Made by a program: the position numbers and the translations under genes
In this document: positions 1 to 9,197 of the stretch, one piece after another
How positions within the stretch are numbered: position 1 is the stretch's first letter
Layout: each line of letters opens with the position of its first letter
The notes under the pieces: model-generated
The model's input: the letters and a program-made list of their open reading frames with translations, nothing else
The model's database searches: none
Told to the model about the DNA's origin: nothing
Source: an uncultured Sphingomonadaceae bacterium
GTDB taxonomy: Bacteria; Pseudomonadota; Alphaproteobacteria; Sphingomonadales; Sphingomonadaceae
Reading direction: 5' to 3'
Length of the DNA: 64,000 nucleotides
Assembly: GCA_937996655.1 (NCBI GenBank)
Contig: CALKUK010000014.1
Span: 372,001-436,000, forward strand

Positions 1-492
1 CTGGCGCATGGCGGCGGCTATCCGGGCTATGGATCGCACGTTATGCTCATGCCGGACTTTGGCGTGGGCATCTTCGCACTCTCCAACCGCACATATGCTG
101 GGCCGAGCGCGCCTGCTTGGGATAGTGCGGTCATCCTGCAAAAGGCTGGGCTGCTTAAGCGGGCGGATGTGCCGGTGTCACCGGCGCTCGCCGATTTTTA
201 CGGTCGGGCGGTTCAGGTCTATGCGGCGGGCAATCTTGCCGTGCTCAAGGACCGCGTGGCGATGAACTTCCCGCTCGACCGCACGGCGGACAATTGGGCC
301 AAGGTGCTGGCCGACCTCAAGGTAAAGTCGGGCAGTTGTGTGACGACCAGCGCCATCACGGCAACGGGCGCCATGTCCGGCACATTCAAATGGACATGCG
401 ACAAGGGCGAGGTGCAGGGACAGGTCCTCCTCGCGCCGACCCGACCGATCATGCTTCAGGCGCTGCGACTTAGCTTTGTGGCCAAGCCTTGA
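1..492 (+). CDS. Serine hydrolase (beta-lactamase family), C-terminal part
   Basis: The frame is open from the first base of the window, so only the last 163 residues are present. The fragment begins with an HGGGYPGYGS segment, which fits the third conserved box (HxG/KTG equivalent) of class C beta-lactamase-like serine hydrolases. The Ser-x-x-Lys nucleophile box would lie upstream, outside the window. About 100 residues after the box resemble the variable C-terminal extension of esterase or D-aminopeptidase-like members rather than a true beta-lactamase. The substrate cannot be told. It lies 88 bp upstream of trmD on the same strand. Confidence 0.75.
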   Translation: MAHGGGYPGYGSHVMLMPDFGVGIFALSNRTYAGPSAPAWDSAVILQKAGLLKRADVPVSPALADFYGRAVQVYAAGNLAVLKDRVAMNFPLDRTADNWAKVLADLKVKSGSCVTTSAITATGAMSGTFKWTCDKGEVQGQVLLAPTRPIMLQALRLSFVAKP

Positions 493-580
493 GCTTGCTG
501 GTCTTTGCGGTGGGCGGTTGTGCTTTCCTTTTCGGCCTCGTAGCCGCAGCTTTGTCCTCCTTTTCGATCCGGCCCAAGTT

Positions 581-1324
581 ATGACTTTCAACGCCACTAT
601 CCTCACCCTCTATCCAGAGATGTTCCCGGGTCCGCTTGGCGCGTCCATTGCGGGGCGGGCGAAGGATGAGGGGAAGTGGGCGCTTGAGACGGTCCAGATC
701 CGCGACTTTGCGACGGACAAGCACCGCACGGTGGATGACACGCCTGCCGGCGGTGGCGCGGGCATGGTGCTGAAGGCCGACGTGCTGGCGCGGGCTGTGG
801 ATTCGGTGACTGCCGCGTCTTCTGTTCCCATTCTCGCCATGACACCACGCGGCAATCCCATCACGCAAGCGCGCATCCGTGAACTCGCCTCAGGACCGGG
901 CGTTGTGATTCTTTGCGGGCGATTCGAAGGGTTTGACGAGCGCCTGTTTGAGGCGCGGCCGGATATTGAGCAGGTTTCGATGGGCGATATCGTGCTTTCC
1001 GGCGGGGAGATGGGCGCTCTGATGCTGCTCGATGCTTGCATTCGCCTGCTTCCCGGCGTAATGGGCGCGGCCTTGAGTGGTGAAGAAGAGTCGTTTGAGA
1101 ACGGCCTCCTCGAATACCCTCATTACACCCGACCTGCTGAGTGGGAAGGGCGCACGATCCCTGAAGTGCTGCGATCGGGGGATCATGCGAAGATCGCTGC
1201 CTGGCGGAAACAACGGGCAGAAGATGACACACGGTTACGCAGGCCGGACCTTTGGGAGCGTCATATCGATGCTCGGGCCCAGCCTGCCTCTGATGCGCGG
1301 CGGAAGACTAAGAAGGACAAGTGA
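581..1324 (+). CDS. trmD: tRNA (guanine37-N1)-methyltransferase TrmD
   Basis: This 247-residue protein transfers a methyl group from SAM to N1 of G37 in tRNAs, preventing +1 frameshifting. It starts with the family's MTFNATILTLYPEMFPG segment, which decides the start at 581 although the frame is open further upstream. It carries the DDTPAGGGAGMVLK segment near residue 50 and the trefoil-knot SAM-binding region (CGRFEGFDER, then a GDIVLSGGE motif around residue 135). Length is normal for the family. The rplS start follows only 4 bp after the stop, so the two are cotranscribed. No clear Shine-Dalgarno sequence precedes the chosen start. The usual upstream partners rpsP and rimM are not adjacent here. 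Confidence 0.97.
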   Translation: MTFNATILTLYPEMFPGPLGASIAGRAKDEGKWALETVQIRDFATDKHRTVDDTPAGGGAGMVLKADVLARAVDSVTAASSVPILAMTPRGNPITQARIRELASGPGVVILCGRFEGFDERLFEARPDIEQVSMGDIVLSGGEMGALMLLDACIRLLPGVMGAALSGEEESFENGLLEYPHYTRPAEWEGRTIPEVLRSGDHAKIAAWRKQRAEDDTRLRRPDLWERHIDARAQPASDARRKTKKDK

Positions 1325-1328
1325 GGCA

Positions 1329-1730
1329 ATGAACCTCATTCAAACGATCGAAGCGGAACAGATCGCAAAATTGACCGCAGAAAAGAAGATCCCGGAATTC
1401 CGTCCGGGTGATACCGTTCGCGTCGGCGTTCGCGTCGTTGAAGGTGAACGGACCCGCGTCCAGAACTATGAAGGCGTGTGCATCGCGCGTTCGAACAAGG
1501 GCATGGGCTCCAACTTCACCGTGCGTAAGATTTCGTTCGGCGAAGGAGTGGAACGTGTTTTCCCGCTTTATTCGCCCAACATCGACAGCATCGAAGTCGT
1601 CCGCAAGGGTGCTGTGCGTCGTGCCAAGCTTTACTATCTGCGCGGTCGTCGCGGCAAATCGGCACGTATCGCCGAACGTCGTGATACGCGAATTACAGAC
1701 GCTGCGAAGAAAACGGCCCCGGAGGCCTGA
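1329..1730 (+). CDS. rplS: 50S ribosomal protein L19
   Basis: This 133-residue protein is ribosomal protein L19, at the 30S-50S interface. The start at 1329 opens with MNLIQTIEAEQ, the normal L19 N-terminus. The core segments FRPGDTVRVGVRVVEG and RVFPLYSPNIDSIEVVR are typical, followed by the KLYYLRGRRGKSARI tail. A short Ala/Lys-rich extension ends the protein. It is coupled to trmD with a 4-bp gap and followed by a strong intrinsic terminator, so trmD-rplS ends a transcription unit. Confidence 0.98.
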   Translation: MNLIQTIEAEQIAKLTAEKKIPEFRPGDTVRVGVRVVEGERTRVQNYEGVCIARSNKGMGSNFTVRKISFGEGVERVFPLYSPNIDSIEVVRKGAVRRAKLYYLRGRRGKSARIAERRDTRITDAAKKTAPEA

Positions 1731-1762
1731 TCCCGCACGTTCGTTTAAAAATCGAACAGCCG

Positions 1763-1804
1763 AAAGGGCCGGGATCCAAACCAGGGTTCCGGCCCTTTCT
1801 TTTT
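1763..1804 (+). terminator. Intrinsic terminator after rplS
   Basis: A perfect 10-bp stem (aaagggccgg at 1763-1772 pairing with ccggcccttt at 1789-1798) with a 16-nt loop is followed by a short T tract at 1800-1804. It lies 32 bp after the rplS stop and 28 bp before asd, so it separates the two genes. Confidence 0.9.
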
Positions 1805-1832
1805 GAGCTGAGAAGACCAGAAGGATTGAACA

Positions 1833-2858
1833 ATGGGTTATCGTGTTGTCGTTGCAGGGGCCACCGGGAATGTAGGCCGCGAAATGCTGAACATCCTCGC
1901 GGAACGTGAATTTCCGATCGATGAAATCGCCGCCGTCGCCTCGTCGCGGTCGCAGGGCGATGTCATCGAATTCGGTGAAACCGGCAAGACGCTGAAGGTC
2001 CAGAATATCGAACATTTCGACTGGACGGGCTGGGACATGGCGCTGTTCGCCATCGGGTCGGACGCGACCGCCATTTACGCGCCCAAGGCGGCTGCCGCCG
2101 GTTGCGTCGTGATCGACAACAGCTCGCTTTACCGCATGGACCCGGACGTGCCGTTAATCGTGCCGGAAGTGAACCCGGATGCGATTGATGGCTATAAGAA
2201 GAAGAACATCATCGCCAACCCGAACTGCTCGACCGCGCAGCTCGTCGTCGCGCTGAAGCCGCTGCATGATGCGGCGAAGATCACGCGCGTGGTCGTGGCG
2301 ACCTATCAGTCGGTCTCCGGCGCCGGCAAGCAGGGCATGGACGAGCTGTTTGAACAGTCACGCAACATCTTCGTGGGCGATCCTGCAGAGCCGGTGAAGT
2401 TCACCAAGCAGATCGCCTTCAACGTCATTCCGCATATCGATAAGTTCCTCGACGATGGCTCCACCAAGGAAGAGTGGAAGATGGTGGTGGAAACGAAGAA
2501 GATCCTCGACCCGAAGATCAAGGTCATCGCCACCTGCGTGCGCGTGCCGGTGTTTGTCGGCCATTCGGAAGCCGTGAACATCGAATTCGAGAACGAGATT
2601 TCGGCCAAGCAGGCGCAGTCCATTCTGCGTGAAGCGCCGGGCGTCATGCTTATCGATAAGCGCGAAGATGGCGGCTATGTGACGCCGGTGGAATGCGTCG
2701 GCGATTACGCGACCTTCGTATCGCGCGTACGCGAAGACTCGACCGTCGATAACGGCCTTGCTCTGTGGTGCGTGTCCGACAATCTGCGCAAAGGCGCTGC
2801 GCTCAACGCCGTCCAGATTGCCGAGCTGCTCGGCCGCCGGCATTTGAAGAAGGCGTAA
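1833..2858 (+). CDS. asd: Aspartate-semialdehyde dehydrogenase
   Basis: This 341-residue NADPH-dependent enzyme converts aspartyl phosphate to aspartate semialdehyde, the branch point to lysine/diaminopimelate, methionine and threonine. The Rossmann motif GATGNVGREM is at residues 9-18. The catalytic cysteine is in IANPNCSTAQ near residue 131, and the conserved SGAGKQGMDEL region follows near residue 162. Length matches the proteobacterial family. It sits alone between the rplS terminator and a small membrane protein gene. The start at 1833 is preceded by an AGAAGG-like ribosome site. Confidence 0.97.
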   Translation: MGYRVVVAGATGNVGREMLNILAEREFPIDEIAAVASSRSQGDVIEFGETGKTLKVQNIEHFDWTGWDMALFAIGSDATAIYAPKAAAAGCVVIDNSSLYRMDPDVPLIVPEVNPDAIDGYKKKNIIANPNCSTAQLVVALKPLHDAAKITRVVVATYQSVSGAGKQGMDELFEQSRNIFVGDPAEPVKFTKQIAFNVIPHIDKFLDDGSTKEEWKMVVETKKILDPKIKVIATCVRVPVFVGHSEAVNIEFENEISAKQAQSILREAPGVMLIDKREDGGYVTPVECVGDYATFVSRVREDSTVDNGLALWCVSDNLRKGAALNAVQIAELLGRRHLKKA

Positions 2859-2893
2859 ACCAGATCGCAACGGGGCGGGTTTAGGGTGGCTGC

Positions 2894-3436
2894 ATGGCAA
2901 CCCTGCCCGCCTCGTTTGTGTCTGTTGGTGCCGCGCTGCTGGCCATGCTGGTGGTCGGTCTGCTGGTTATTGCGGGGCGAACGGCGGCTCCAGGCACACA
3001 TGGCTGGCGGCAGATCCGTCCCGGGGCGATGCATTGGACAGGCTTTGGACTGTCTGCAGCGCTGGCTTTGTTCATGGCCTATATCTGGCTGTTCGTCGGG
3101 TCGTCCCGTCCGGATGGCGCGGCGCAGATGCACATCCTCTTCTGGTTGATCCTGTTCTTTGCAGGCGGGTCCGTCCTGATGGGCTGGGTCCTTCATCAGG
3201 TGCGTCGTGCGGGGATCGAATGGCGCGGGACCATCATTGCGCTGCGCGGACCCCGCGGCGTCCGCCTCAAATATGGTTTTGATGCCATCACGTCGGTGCG
3301 GCGGGATTGGATGGGGCGGGCCATTCTCCACTTCGCCGACGACCTTCGGGTCCCGCTCGACACCTATGCCGCGGGCGCCGCGCAACTGCTCGATGCCCTT
3401 GACGCCGCAGGATGCTTGCAACGCCGCCAGCCCTAA
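2894..3436 (+). CDS. Small membrane protein of unknown function
   Basis: This 180-residue product is not recognised. Three hydrophobic stretches are visible, about residues 8-27, 50-68 and 80-100. A soluble C-terminal part of about 80 residues follows, with a repeated pattern (GIEWRGTIIALRGPRGVRLKY, then DAITSVRRDWMGRAIL) that looks like a PH-like beta-sandwich reading a membrane surface; that reading is only inference. It starts 35 bp after asd and ends 43 bp before the DsbA-family gene, all on the same strand. Base composition is like its neighbours. Confidence 0.75.
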   Translation: MATLPASFVSVGAALLAMLVVGLLVIAGRTAAPGTHGWRQIRPGAMHWTGFGLSAALALFMAYIWLFVGSSRPDGAAQMHILFWLILFFAGGSVLMGWVLHQVRRAGIEWRGTIIALRGPRGVRLKYGFDAITSVRRDWMGRAILHFADDLRVPLDTYAAGAAQLLDALDAAGCLQRRQP

Positions 3437-3479
3437 GTCACTGTTGTCAAAACAGGGATGAGGGAGGGGCTTTCCAGCC

Positions 3480-4127
3480 ATGACATTGCACGCCGACGTA
3501 TTCTGGTCGTTCCGGTCGCCATATAGCTATCTGGCCATTGGCCGGTATCGCAAGCTGGCAGAAGATTATGATCTCACCATCAACATCCGGCCAGTCTATC
3601 CCCTCGCTGTCCGGGAGCCGACCTTCTTTGAACGCAACCACCCCAATTGGTTGCAATACACATTTCGCGACATGTTCCGCGTGGCGCAGTTCCACGGCAT
3701 TCCCTTTGGCCCGCCGCGGCCCGACCCGATTGTGCAGGATGTCATGACGCGCAAAATTGCGGACGAGCAGCCCTATATCTTCCGCCTCACCCGGCTGGGG
3801 CAGGCGGCCGCCCGTCGTGGCCAGAGCCTCGCTTTTTGTCATGAAGTTGGCATGCTCATCTGGGGCGGCGCGGAAAATTGGCATGAGGGCGATCATCTGC
3901 AAGGCGCGGCGGAACGGGCAGGGCTCGATCTGGCCGAACTCGATGCCGAAGCTCTCGCCGACGCCGAAGCACTGGATGCCGAGATTGCTGCCAACCAACA
4001 GGCGCTGGAAGCCTCTGGCCATTGGGGCGTGCCGACCTTGGTGTTTGAGGAGGAACCGTTCTTCGGGCAGGACCGGATCGACATGGCCGTCTGGCGGATG
4101 GAGCAGAAGGGGCTGGTGAGAAGGTAA
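3480..4127 (+). CDS. DsbA-family protein, 2-hydroxychromene-2-carboxylate isomerase-like
   Basis: This 215-residue protein belongs to the thioredoxin-fold GST-kappa/HCCA isomerase group. The N-terminus DVFWSFRSPYSYLA carries the serine that replaces the DsbA cysteine and activates glutathione in this family. The central part is helical, and the protein ends with the GVPTLVFEEEPFFGQDRID segment typical of the second half of the thioredoxin fold. HCCA isomerases act in naphthalene-type aromatic degradation, but many relatives have no known substrate, and no aromatic degradation genes are nearby. I therefore call the family, not the reaction. Confidence 0.85.
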   Translation: MTLHADVFWSFRSPYSYLAIGRYRKLAEDYDLTINIRPVYPLAVREPTFFERNHPNWLQYTFRDMFRVAQFHGIPFGPPRPDPIVQDVMTRKIADEQPYIFRLTRLGQAAARRGQSLAFCHEVGMLIWGGAENWHEGDHLQGAAERAGLDLAELDAEALADAEALDAEIAANQQALEASGHWGVPTLVFEEEPFFGQDRIDMAVWRMEQKGLVRR

Positions 4128-4132
4128 AGCCT

Positions 4133-4211
4133 TTCGCTCGGCCTGAGCTTGTCGAAGGGCTGCCCTTTGCTCCAAAGAGAAGAACGGCGCTTCGACAGGC
4201 TCAGCGCGAAC
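4133..4211. repeat. Imperfect inverted repeat pair (REP-like) between two genes
   Basis: The arm gcctgagcttgtcgaag (4141-4157) is matched in reverse complement by cttcgacaggctcagcg (4190-4206), with TTCG ends on both sides. The arms are about 33 nt apart. The sequence resembles the cgacaagctcagg-type palindromes common between sphingomonad genes (recalled, not searched). The right arm runs to within 10 bp of the next start codon, right up to its Shine-Dalgarno sequence. Confidence 0.7.
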
Positions 4212-4220
4212 GGAGATGAG

Positions 4221-4970
4221 ATGACGCCCCAATTCTTTGACGCTCCCGATGGCACACCGCTCGCTTATTACGAACTGGGTGAAGGGCGCCCGCTGCTCCT
4301 TATCCACGGCTATATCTCCGACGCGCAGACCAACTGGATGAAATTTACGCCGACCGCGCAGGTGATTGCCGATGCCGGTTACCGGGTAATCATGCCCGAT
4401 TTGCGGGCGCATGGGGCGAGCGGAAAGCCGCATGATCCGCTCTGCTATCCACCCGATATCTTGGCGGATGATCAGTTTGCGCTGATCGCGCATCTGGGCC
4501 TCGAAGACTTTGACGCGGCGGGCTATTCGCTCGGCGCGCGGACGGTCGCGCGGATGCTCGCGCGGGGGTGTCGGCCCGGCAAGGTCATCCTGTCTGGCAT
4601 GGGGCTAGAAGGGCTGACGATGGCGGACCGGCGCGCGGGTTATTTCCGGCGCATCCTCACCAATTTGGGTGCCCATGAAAAAGGCTCGCCCGAATGGATG
4701 GTCGAGGCCTTCCTGAAAACCAGCAAGGGCGATCCGGTGGCGCTCAATCTGCTGATCGACAGCTTTGCAGGCGTCGATGCGATGACGATCGGGGGCTGGG
4801 ACTTCCCCGTTGGCGTCGTGTGCGGCGTCGATGATACGGACAATGGCAGCGCACAGGCGCTGGCCGATGCCCTGCCGCAGGGGCGCTATTTCCCGATACC
4901 CGGCAACCATATGAGCGCGGTGACCAAGCCGGAACTGGGTGCGGCGATGGTGGCGTTTCTAAAAGGCTAG
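4221..4970 (+). CDS. Alpha/beta hydrolase
   Basis: This 249-residue alpha/beta-fold hydrolase opens with MTPQFFDAPDGTPLAYYELG, then the oxyanion segment LLLIHGYISD (about residues 26-35), the nucleophile elbow GYSLGA with serine near residue 101, an acid region (CGVDDTDNG) and the final catalytic histidine in GNHMSAV near residue 231. The start at 4221 is chosen because GGAGATGAG lies just before it and because the upstream open frame runs through the repeat. Substrate is unknown; lactone, ester and C-C bond hydrolases share this pattern. Confidence 0.85.
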   Translation: MTPQFFDAPDGTPLAYYELGEGRPLLLIHGYISDAQTNWMKFTPTAQVIADAGYRVIMPDLRAHGASGKPHDPLCYPPDILADDQFALIAHLGLEDFDAAGYSLGARTVARMLARGCRPGKVILSGMGLEGLTMADRRAGYFRRILTNLGAHEKGSPEWMVEAFLKTSKGDPVALNLLIDSFAGVDAMTIGGWDFPVGVVCGVDDTDNGSAQALADALPQGRYFPIPGNHMSAVTKPELGAAMVAFLKG

Positions 4971-5104
4971 GTGCGGTCCTCCCCATTCCAAGTCGTTGGG
5001 GCGGAAGTTGCGGCTTATGATAGTCGAAAATTCCCGCCGCTCCGCTTGACCGTTCCCGCCCCGCCCGTCACAGTCTACGCAACAATATTTCTCCGGAGAG
5101 TCAC

Positions 5105-6925
5105 ATGAAAACCTTCGTTTCCACGCTCGCGCTGGGCCTGTCGCTCGCGCTCTCCACGCCTGCCATGGCGCAGCAGGCTGCACCGGCCCCGACGGCTGCC
5201 GACGCAGACAAATTCGTCGCCGATGCGGAAAAGGAACTGGCGGAGTTCACAGTCTATAATTCCCAGGTCCAGTGGATCAATAACACCTACATCACCGATG
5301 ATACCGACGCCGTGGCCGCCAAGGTTGGCGCGGAATCCACTGAGATGTCGGTCAAGCTCGCAGGTGAAGCCGCGCGATACATGAATGCGCCGGGCCTGAG
5401 CGATGACACCAAGCGCAAGCTCGACATTTTGCGCGGTGGCCTCGTTCTGCCCGCGCCTGCGACGCCGGAAGCCGCGAAGGAACTGAATGACATCGCGACG
5501 CGCCTCAACTCCACTTACGGCAAGGGGAAGGGCACCCTCGATGGCAAGCCGATCAACGGCTCTGACATCGAAGCGGAAATGGGCACCAACCGCGACCCCG
5601 CCAAGCTCGCCGAGATGTGGACGAGCTGGCACGACAATGTCGGCACCCCGATGCGCGGTGACTATGCCAAGCTTGTCGAGATCGCAAATCAGGGCGCCAA
5701 AGACCTTGGTTATGCGGATGTCGGCGCGATGTGGCGGTCTGGCTATGACATGTCGGCAGACGATTTCGCCAAGCTGACCGACAAGCTGTGGACGCAGGTG
5801 AAGCCGCTTTATGACCAGCTGCATTGCTATACACGCACCAAGCTCAATGAGACATATGGCGACGCCGTCCAGCCCAAGACCGGGCCGATCCGTGCAGACC
5901 TGCTCGGCAATATGTGGGCGCAGGAATGGGGAGATATCTATCCCCTCGTCGCGCCCAAGGGTGCCGGTGACATTGGCTATGACATTGGCGATCTGCTCAA
6001 GGCCAAGGGCTATGACGCGATCAAGATGGTCAAGACGGGCGAGGGCTTCTTCTCATCATTGGGCTTTGCGCCGCTGCCTGATACGTTCTGGAAGCGCTCC
6101 CAGATCACCAAGCCGCTCGACCGCGAAGTCGTCTGCCATGCCAGCGCTTGGGATCTCGACAATAAGGATGATCTGCGCATCAAGATGTGCACCAAGGTCA
6201 ACTCGGGCGACTTTGTGACGGTCCACCACGAACTGGGCCACAATTATTACCAGCGCGCCTACAACAAGCAGCCGCTGCTCTATTTGAACGGCGCGAATGA
6301 CGGCTTCCATGAAGCGATTGGCGACGCCATCGCGCTGTCGATCACCCCGGAATATCTCGTCCAGATCAATCTGCTCGACCGGGCAGCCGTGCCGAGTGCG
6401 GATAAGGACCTTGGTCTGCTGCTGCGGCAGGCGATGGACAAGGTCGCCTTCCTGCCCTTCGGCCTGCTGGTCGACAAATGGCGCTGGGGCGTATTCGACG
6501 GCTCCATCCCGACGAGCGGCTATAATAAGGGCTGGACGGATCTCCGCCTGAAGTATCAGGGCATTGTCTCGCCGGTGGAGCGCACCGAAGCGAACTTTGA
6601 TCCGGGTGCCAAATATCACATTCCGGGCAACACACCCTACACCCGCTACTTCCTCGCGCGCATCCTGCAGTTCCAGTTCTACAAGGCGGCCTGCGACATC
6701 GCGAAGTGGAAGGGGCCGCTCCACCGTTGTTCCTTCTATGGCAATAAAGAGGTCGGCAAGCGCCTGAACGCGATGCTCGAAATGGGGGCCTCAAAGCCCT
6801 GGCCCGACGCGCTGCAGGCCTTCACCGGCAAGCGTGAAATGGATGGCACGGCGATGATCGCCTACTTCAAGCCCCTGATGACCTGGCTGCAGAAGCAAAA
6901 CCAGGGCAAGGCCTGCGGCTGGTAA
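5105..6925 (+). CDS. Secreted M2-family peptidyl-dipeptidase (ACE homologue)
   Basis: This 606-residue zinc peptidase is a bacterial relative of angiotensin-converting enzyme, removing C-terminal dipeptides in the periplasm. A signal peptide (MKTFVSTLALGLSLALSTPAMA) covers residues 1-22. The zinc site is H375-E-L-G-H379 with the third ligand Glu403 in HEAIGD. The substrate-site segment KYHIPGNTPYTRYFLARILQFQFY follows, typical of the family. Length fits single-domain bacterial members. A GGAG ribosome site precedes the start. The next 110 bp hold a GC-rich hairpin and no gene. Confidence 0.94.
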   Translation: MKTFVSTLALGLSLALSTPAMAQQAAPAPTAADADKFVADAEKELAEFTVYNSQVQWINNTYITDDTDAVAAKVGAESTEMSVKLAGEAARYMNAPGLSDDTKRKLDILRGGLVLPAPATPEAAKELNDIATRLNSTYGKGKGTLDGKPINGSDIEAEMGTNRDPAKLAEMWTSWHDNVGTPMRGDYAKLVEIANQGAKDLGYADVGAMWRSGYDMSADDFAKLTDKLWTQVKPLYDQLHCYTRTKLNETYGDAVQPKTGPIRADLLGNMWAQEWGDIYPLVAPKGAGDIGYDIGDLLKAKGYDAIKMVKTGEGFFSSLGFAPLPDTFWKRSQITKPLDREVVCHASAWDLDNKDDLRIKMCTKVNSGDFVTVHHELGHNYYQRAYNKQPLLYLNGANDGFHEAIGDAIALSITPEYLVQINLLDRAAVPSADKDLGLLLRQAMDKVAFLPFGLLVDKWRWGVFDGSIPTSGYNKGWTDLRLKYQGIVSPVERTEANFDPGAKYHIPGNTPYTRYFLARILQFQFYKAACDIAKWKGPLHRCSFYGNKEVGKRLNAMLEMGASKPWPDALQAFTGKREMDGTAMIAYFKPLMTWLQKQNQGKACGW

Positions 6926-6951
6926 GCTGAGCCAGCACTAAATTGTCCACC

Positions 6952-6976
6952 GGAGTCCGCGCGGCGCGCGGATTCC
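6952..6976 (+). other. GC-rich hairpin after the M2 peptidase gene
   Basis: Arms ggagtccgcgc (6952-6962) and gcgcggattcc (6966-6976) form an 11-bp stem with one G-T pair and a 3-nt loop. No T tract follows, so it may be a Rho-independent-like pause, an mRNA 3' end stabiliser or a repeat fragment. Confidence 0.5.
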
Positions 6977-7102
6977 ACGCTTGCTCCGCGCAAAGGCATC
7001 GGCCAGAGGCACTGTCATAAAACTGTAACAATCAGGATTACTGACATCCGCCAAATTGCTGCCCTTGCCTACCGCACCGACGGAGAGACTCTGGACGCTC
7101 CT

Positions 7103-8161
7103 GTGCGCATTCTGCTCGTCACCTCGCGCGGGACAGGGCGTTGGGTGTTGCCTAAGGGGAATGTCATCCGCGGCTTAACGCCGCACGCGTCCGCTGCCGC
7201 GGAACTGGAAGAGGAGGCAGGCGTCTTGGGCCTCGCCTGTCCGACGGCGTTAGGCACCTATCGGTATCGCAAGACGCGCAAATCGGGTGCAACGCTGAAG
7301 GCGGAAGTGGAAGTTTTTCCCGTGCTCGTCACAGAAGAGTTGGATGAGTGGGAAGAGCAGGATATGCGCGAACGGCGTTGGTTCAGCATCGTTGATGCGG
7401 CAGACGCTGTGGATGAGCCGGACCTCAAACAGCTCATTCGTCAATTCAGGGCCAGTGAGGCAGAGGCGGCCACTCGCCGCAGCCTGCTTGCTCCAATCTC
7501 AAACGGGGGAAACAAAATGTTCGGTTGGTTCCAGCGGCTGTTGCCCAAGCAAGAAAACTTCTTCGAAAAATTTGAAGCGCACGCAAATACGCTGGTTGCA
7601 GGTGCGGATGCCCTGTCGCGATTGCTTCAGGGCGGCCCGAATATGGCCGAGCACATCAAAGAGATCTCCGAGCGTGAACATGACGCTGATGACATCACGC
7701 GCGATGTCTTGATGAGCGTGCGACGCACGTTTCTGACGCCGTTTGACCGCAGCGCCATCACCAGCCTGATTGGGTCCATGGACGATGCGATTGATCAGAT
7801 GAACCAAACGGCGGGGGCCATTGGTCTTTATGAGGTCACCGAATTTGAGCAGGAAATGAAGGACATGGCAGCGATCATCGTTGATGCGTCGCGCGTCCTT
7901 GCCGAAGCGCTACCCCTGCTCCGCCAGATCAGCAGCAATGGCAACCGACTGCATGAACTCACCGAACGCCTTGTGCGGATGGAAGGTGTTGCCGACAATA
8001 TTCACGATTCGGGGTTGCGGGCGCTGTTCAAGGCCCATGGCGCGACCAACACGCTGAAGTTCATCGTTTCACGCGAGATTTACGGCCATCTGGAGCGAGT
8101 CATCGACCGGTTTGAGGATGTAGCGAACGAGATTGACGGTCTCGTGATCGACCACGCCTGA
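7103..8161 (+). CDS. Nudix hydrolase fused in frame to DUF47 (PhoU-like)
   Basis: The frame encodes a Nudix domain (about residues 1-115) and, without a stop codon, a complete DUF47/PhoU-like domain from residue 139. The Nudix box spans about residues 19-41, starting GNVIRG; the core catalytic glutamates in AELEEEAGV are kept, while the usual Glu at position 7 and Arg at position 15 are Leu and Ala. This layout resembles DIPP-type pyrophosphatases of inositol or nucleoside polyphosphates. The listed GTG start is nominal: the same frame is open upstream, and IRQIAALAYR encoded from 7046 looks like the family's normal first strand, but no ATG, GTG or TTG precedes it. A second start inside the frame is listed separately. 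Confidence 0.75.
   Translation: MRILLVTSRGTGRWVLPKGNVIRGLTPHASAAAELEEEAGVLGLACPTALGTYRYRKTRKSGATLKAEVEVFPVLVTEELDEWEEQDMRERRWFSIVDAADAVDEPDLKQLIRQFRASEAEAATRRSLLAPISNGGNKMFGWFQRLLPKQENFFEKFEAHANTLVAGADALSRLLQGGPNMAEHIKEISEREHDADDITRDVLMSVRRTFLTPFDRSAITSLIGSMDDAIDQMNQTAGAIGLYEVTEFEQEMKDMAAIIVDASRVLAEALPLLRQISSNGNRLHELTERLVRMEGVADNIHDSGLRALFKAHGATNTLKFIVSREIYGHLERVIDRFEDVANEIDGLVIDHA
7517..8161 (+). CDS. DUF47 family PhoU-like protein, internal start
   Basis: Translation from this ATG gives a 214-residue protein beginning MFGWFQRLLPKQENFFEKF, which is the usual length and N-terminus of stand-alone DUF47 proteins (TIGR00153-like). A GGGGGA ribosome site at 7505-7510 precedes it. The fold is all-helical and related to PhoU; family members usually sit beside PiT phosphate transporters and are thought to modulate them. 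The gene lies wholly inside the Nudix reading frame, so both a fusion and a free DUF47 protein may be made. The pit start follows 13 bp after the stop. Confidence 0.85.
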   Translation: MFGWFQRLLPKQENFFEKFEAHANTLVAGADALSRLLQGGPNMAEHIKEISEREHDADDITRDVLMSVRRTFLTPFDRSAITSLIGSMDDAIDQMNQTAGAIGLYEVTEFEQEMKDMAAIIVDASRVLAEALPLLRQISSNGNRLHELTERLVRMEGVADNIHDSGLRALFKAHGATNTLKFIVSREIYGHLERVIDRFEDVANEIDGLVIDHA

Positions 8162-8174
8162 TAAGGGGCGCGAC

Positions 8175-9191
<1,017 letters not shown>

Positions 9192-9197
9192 TCCCCG

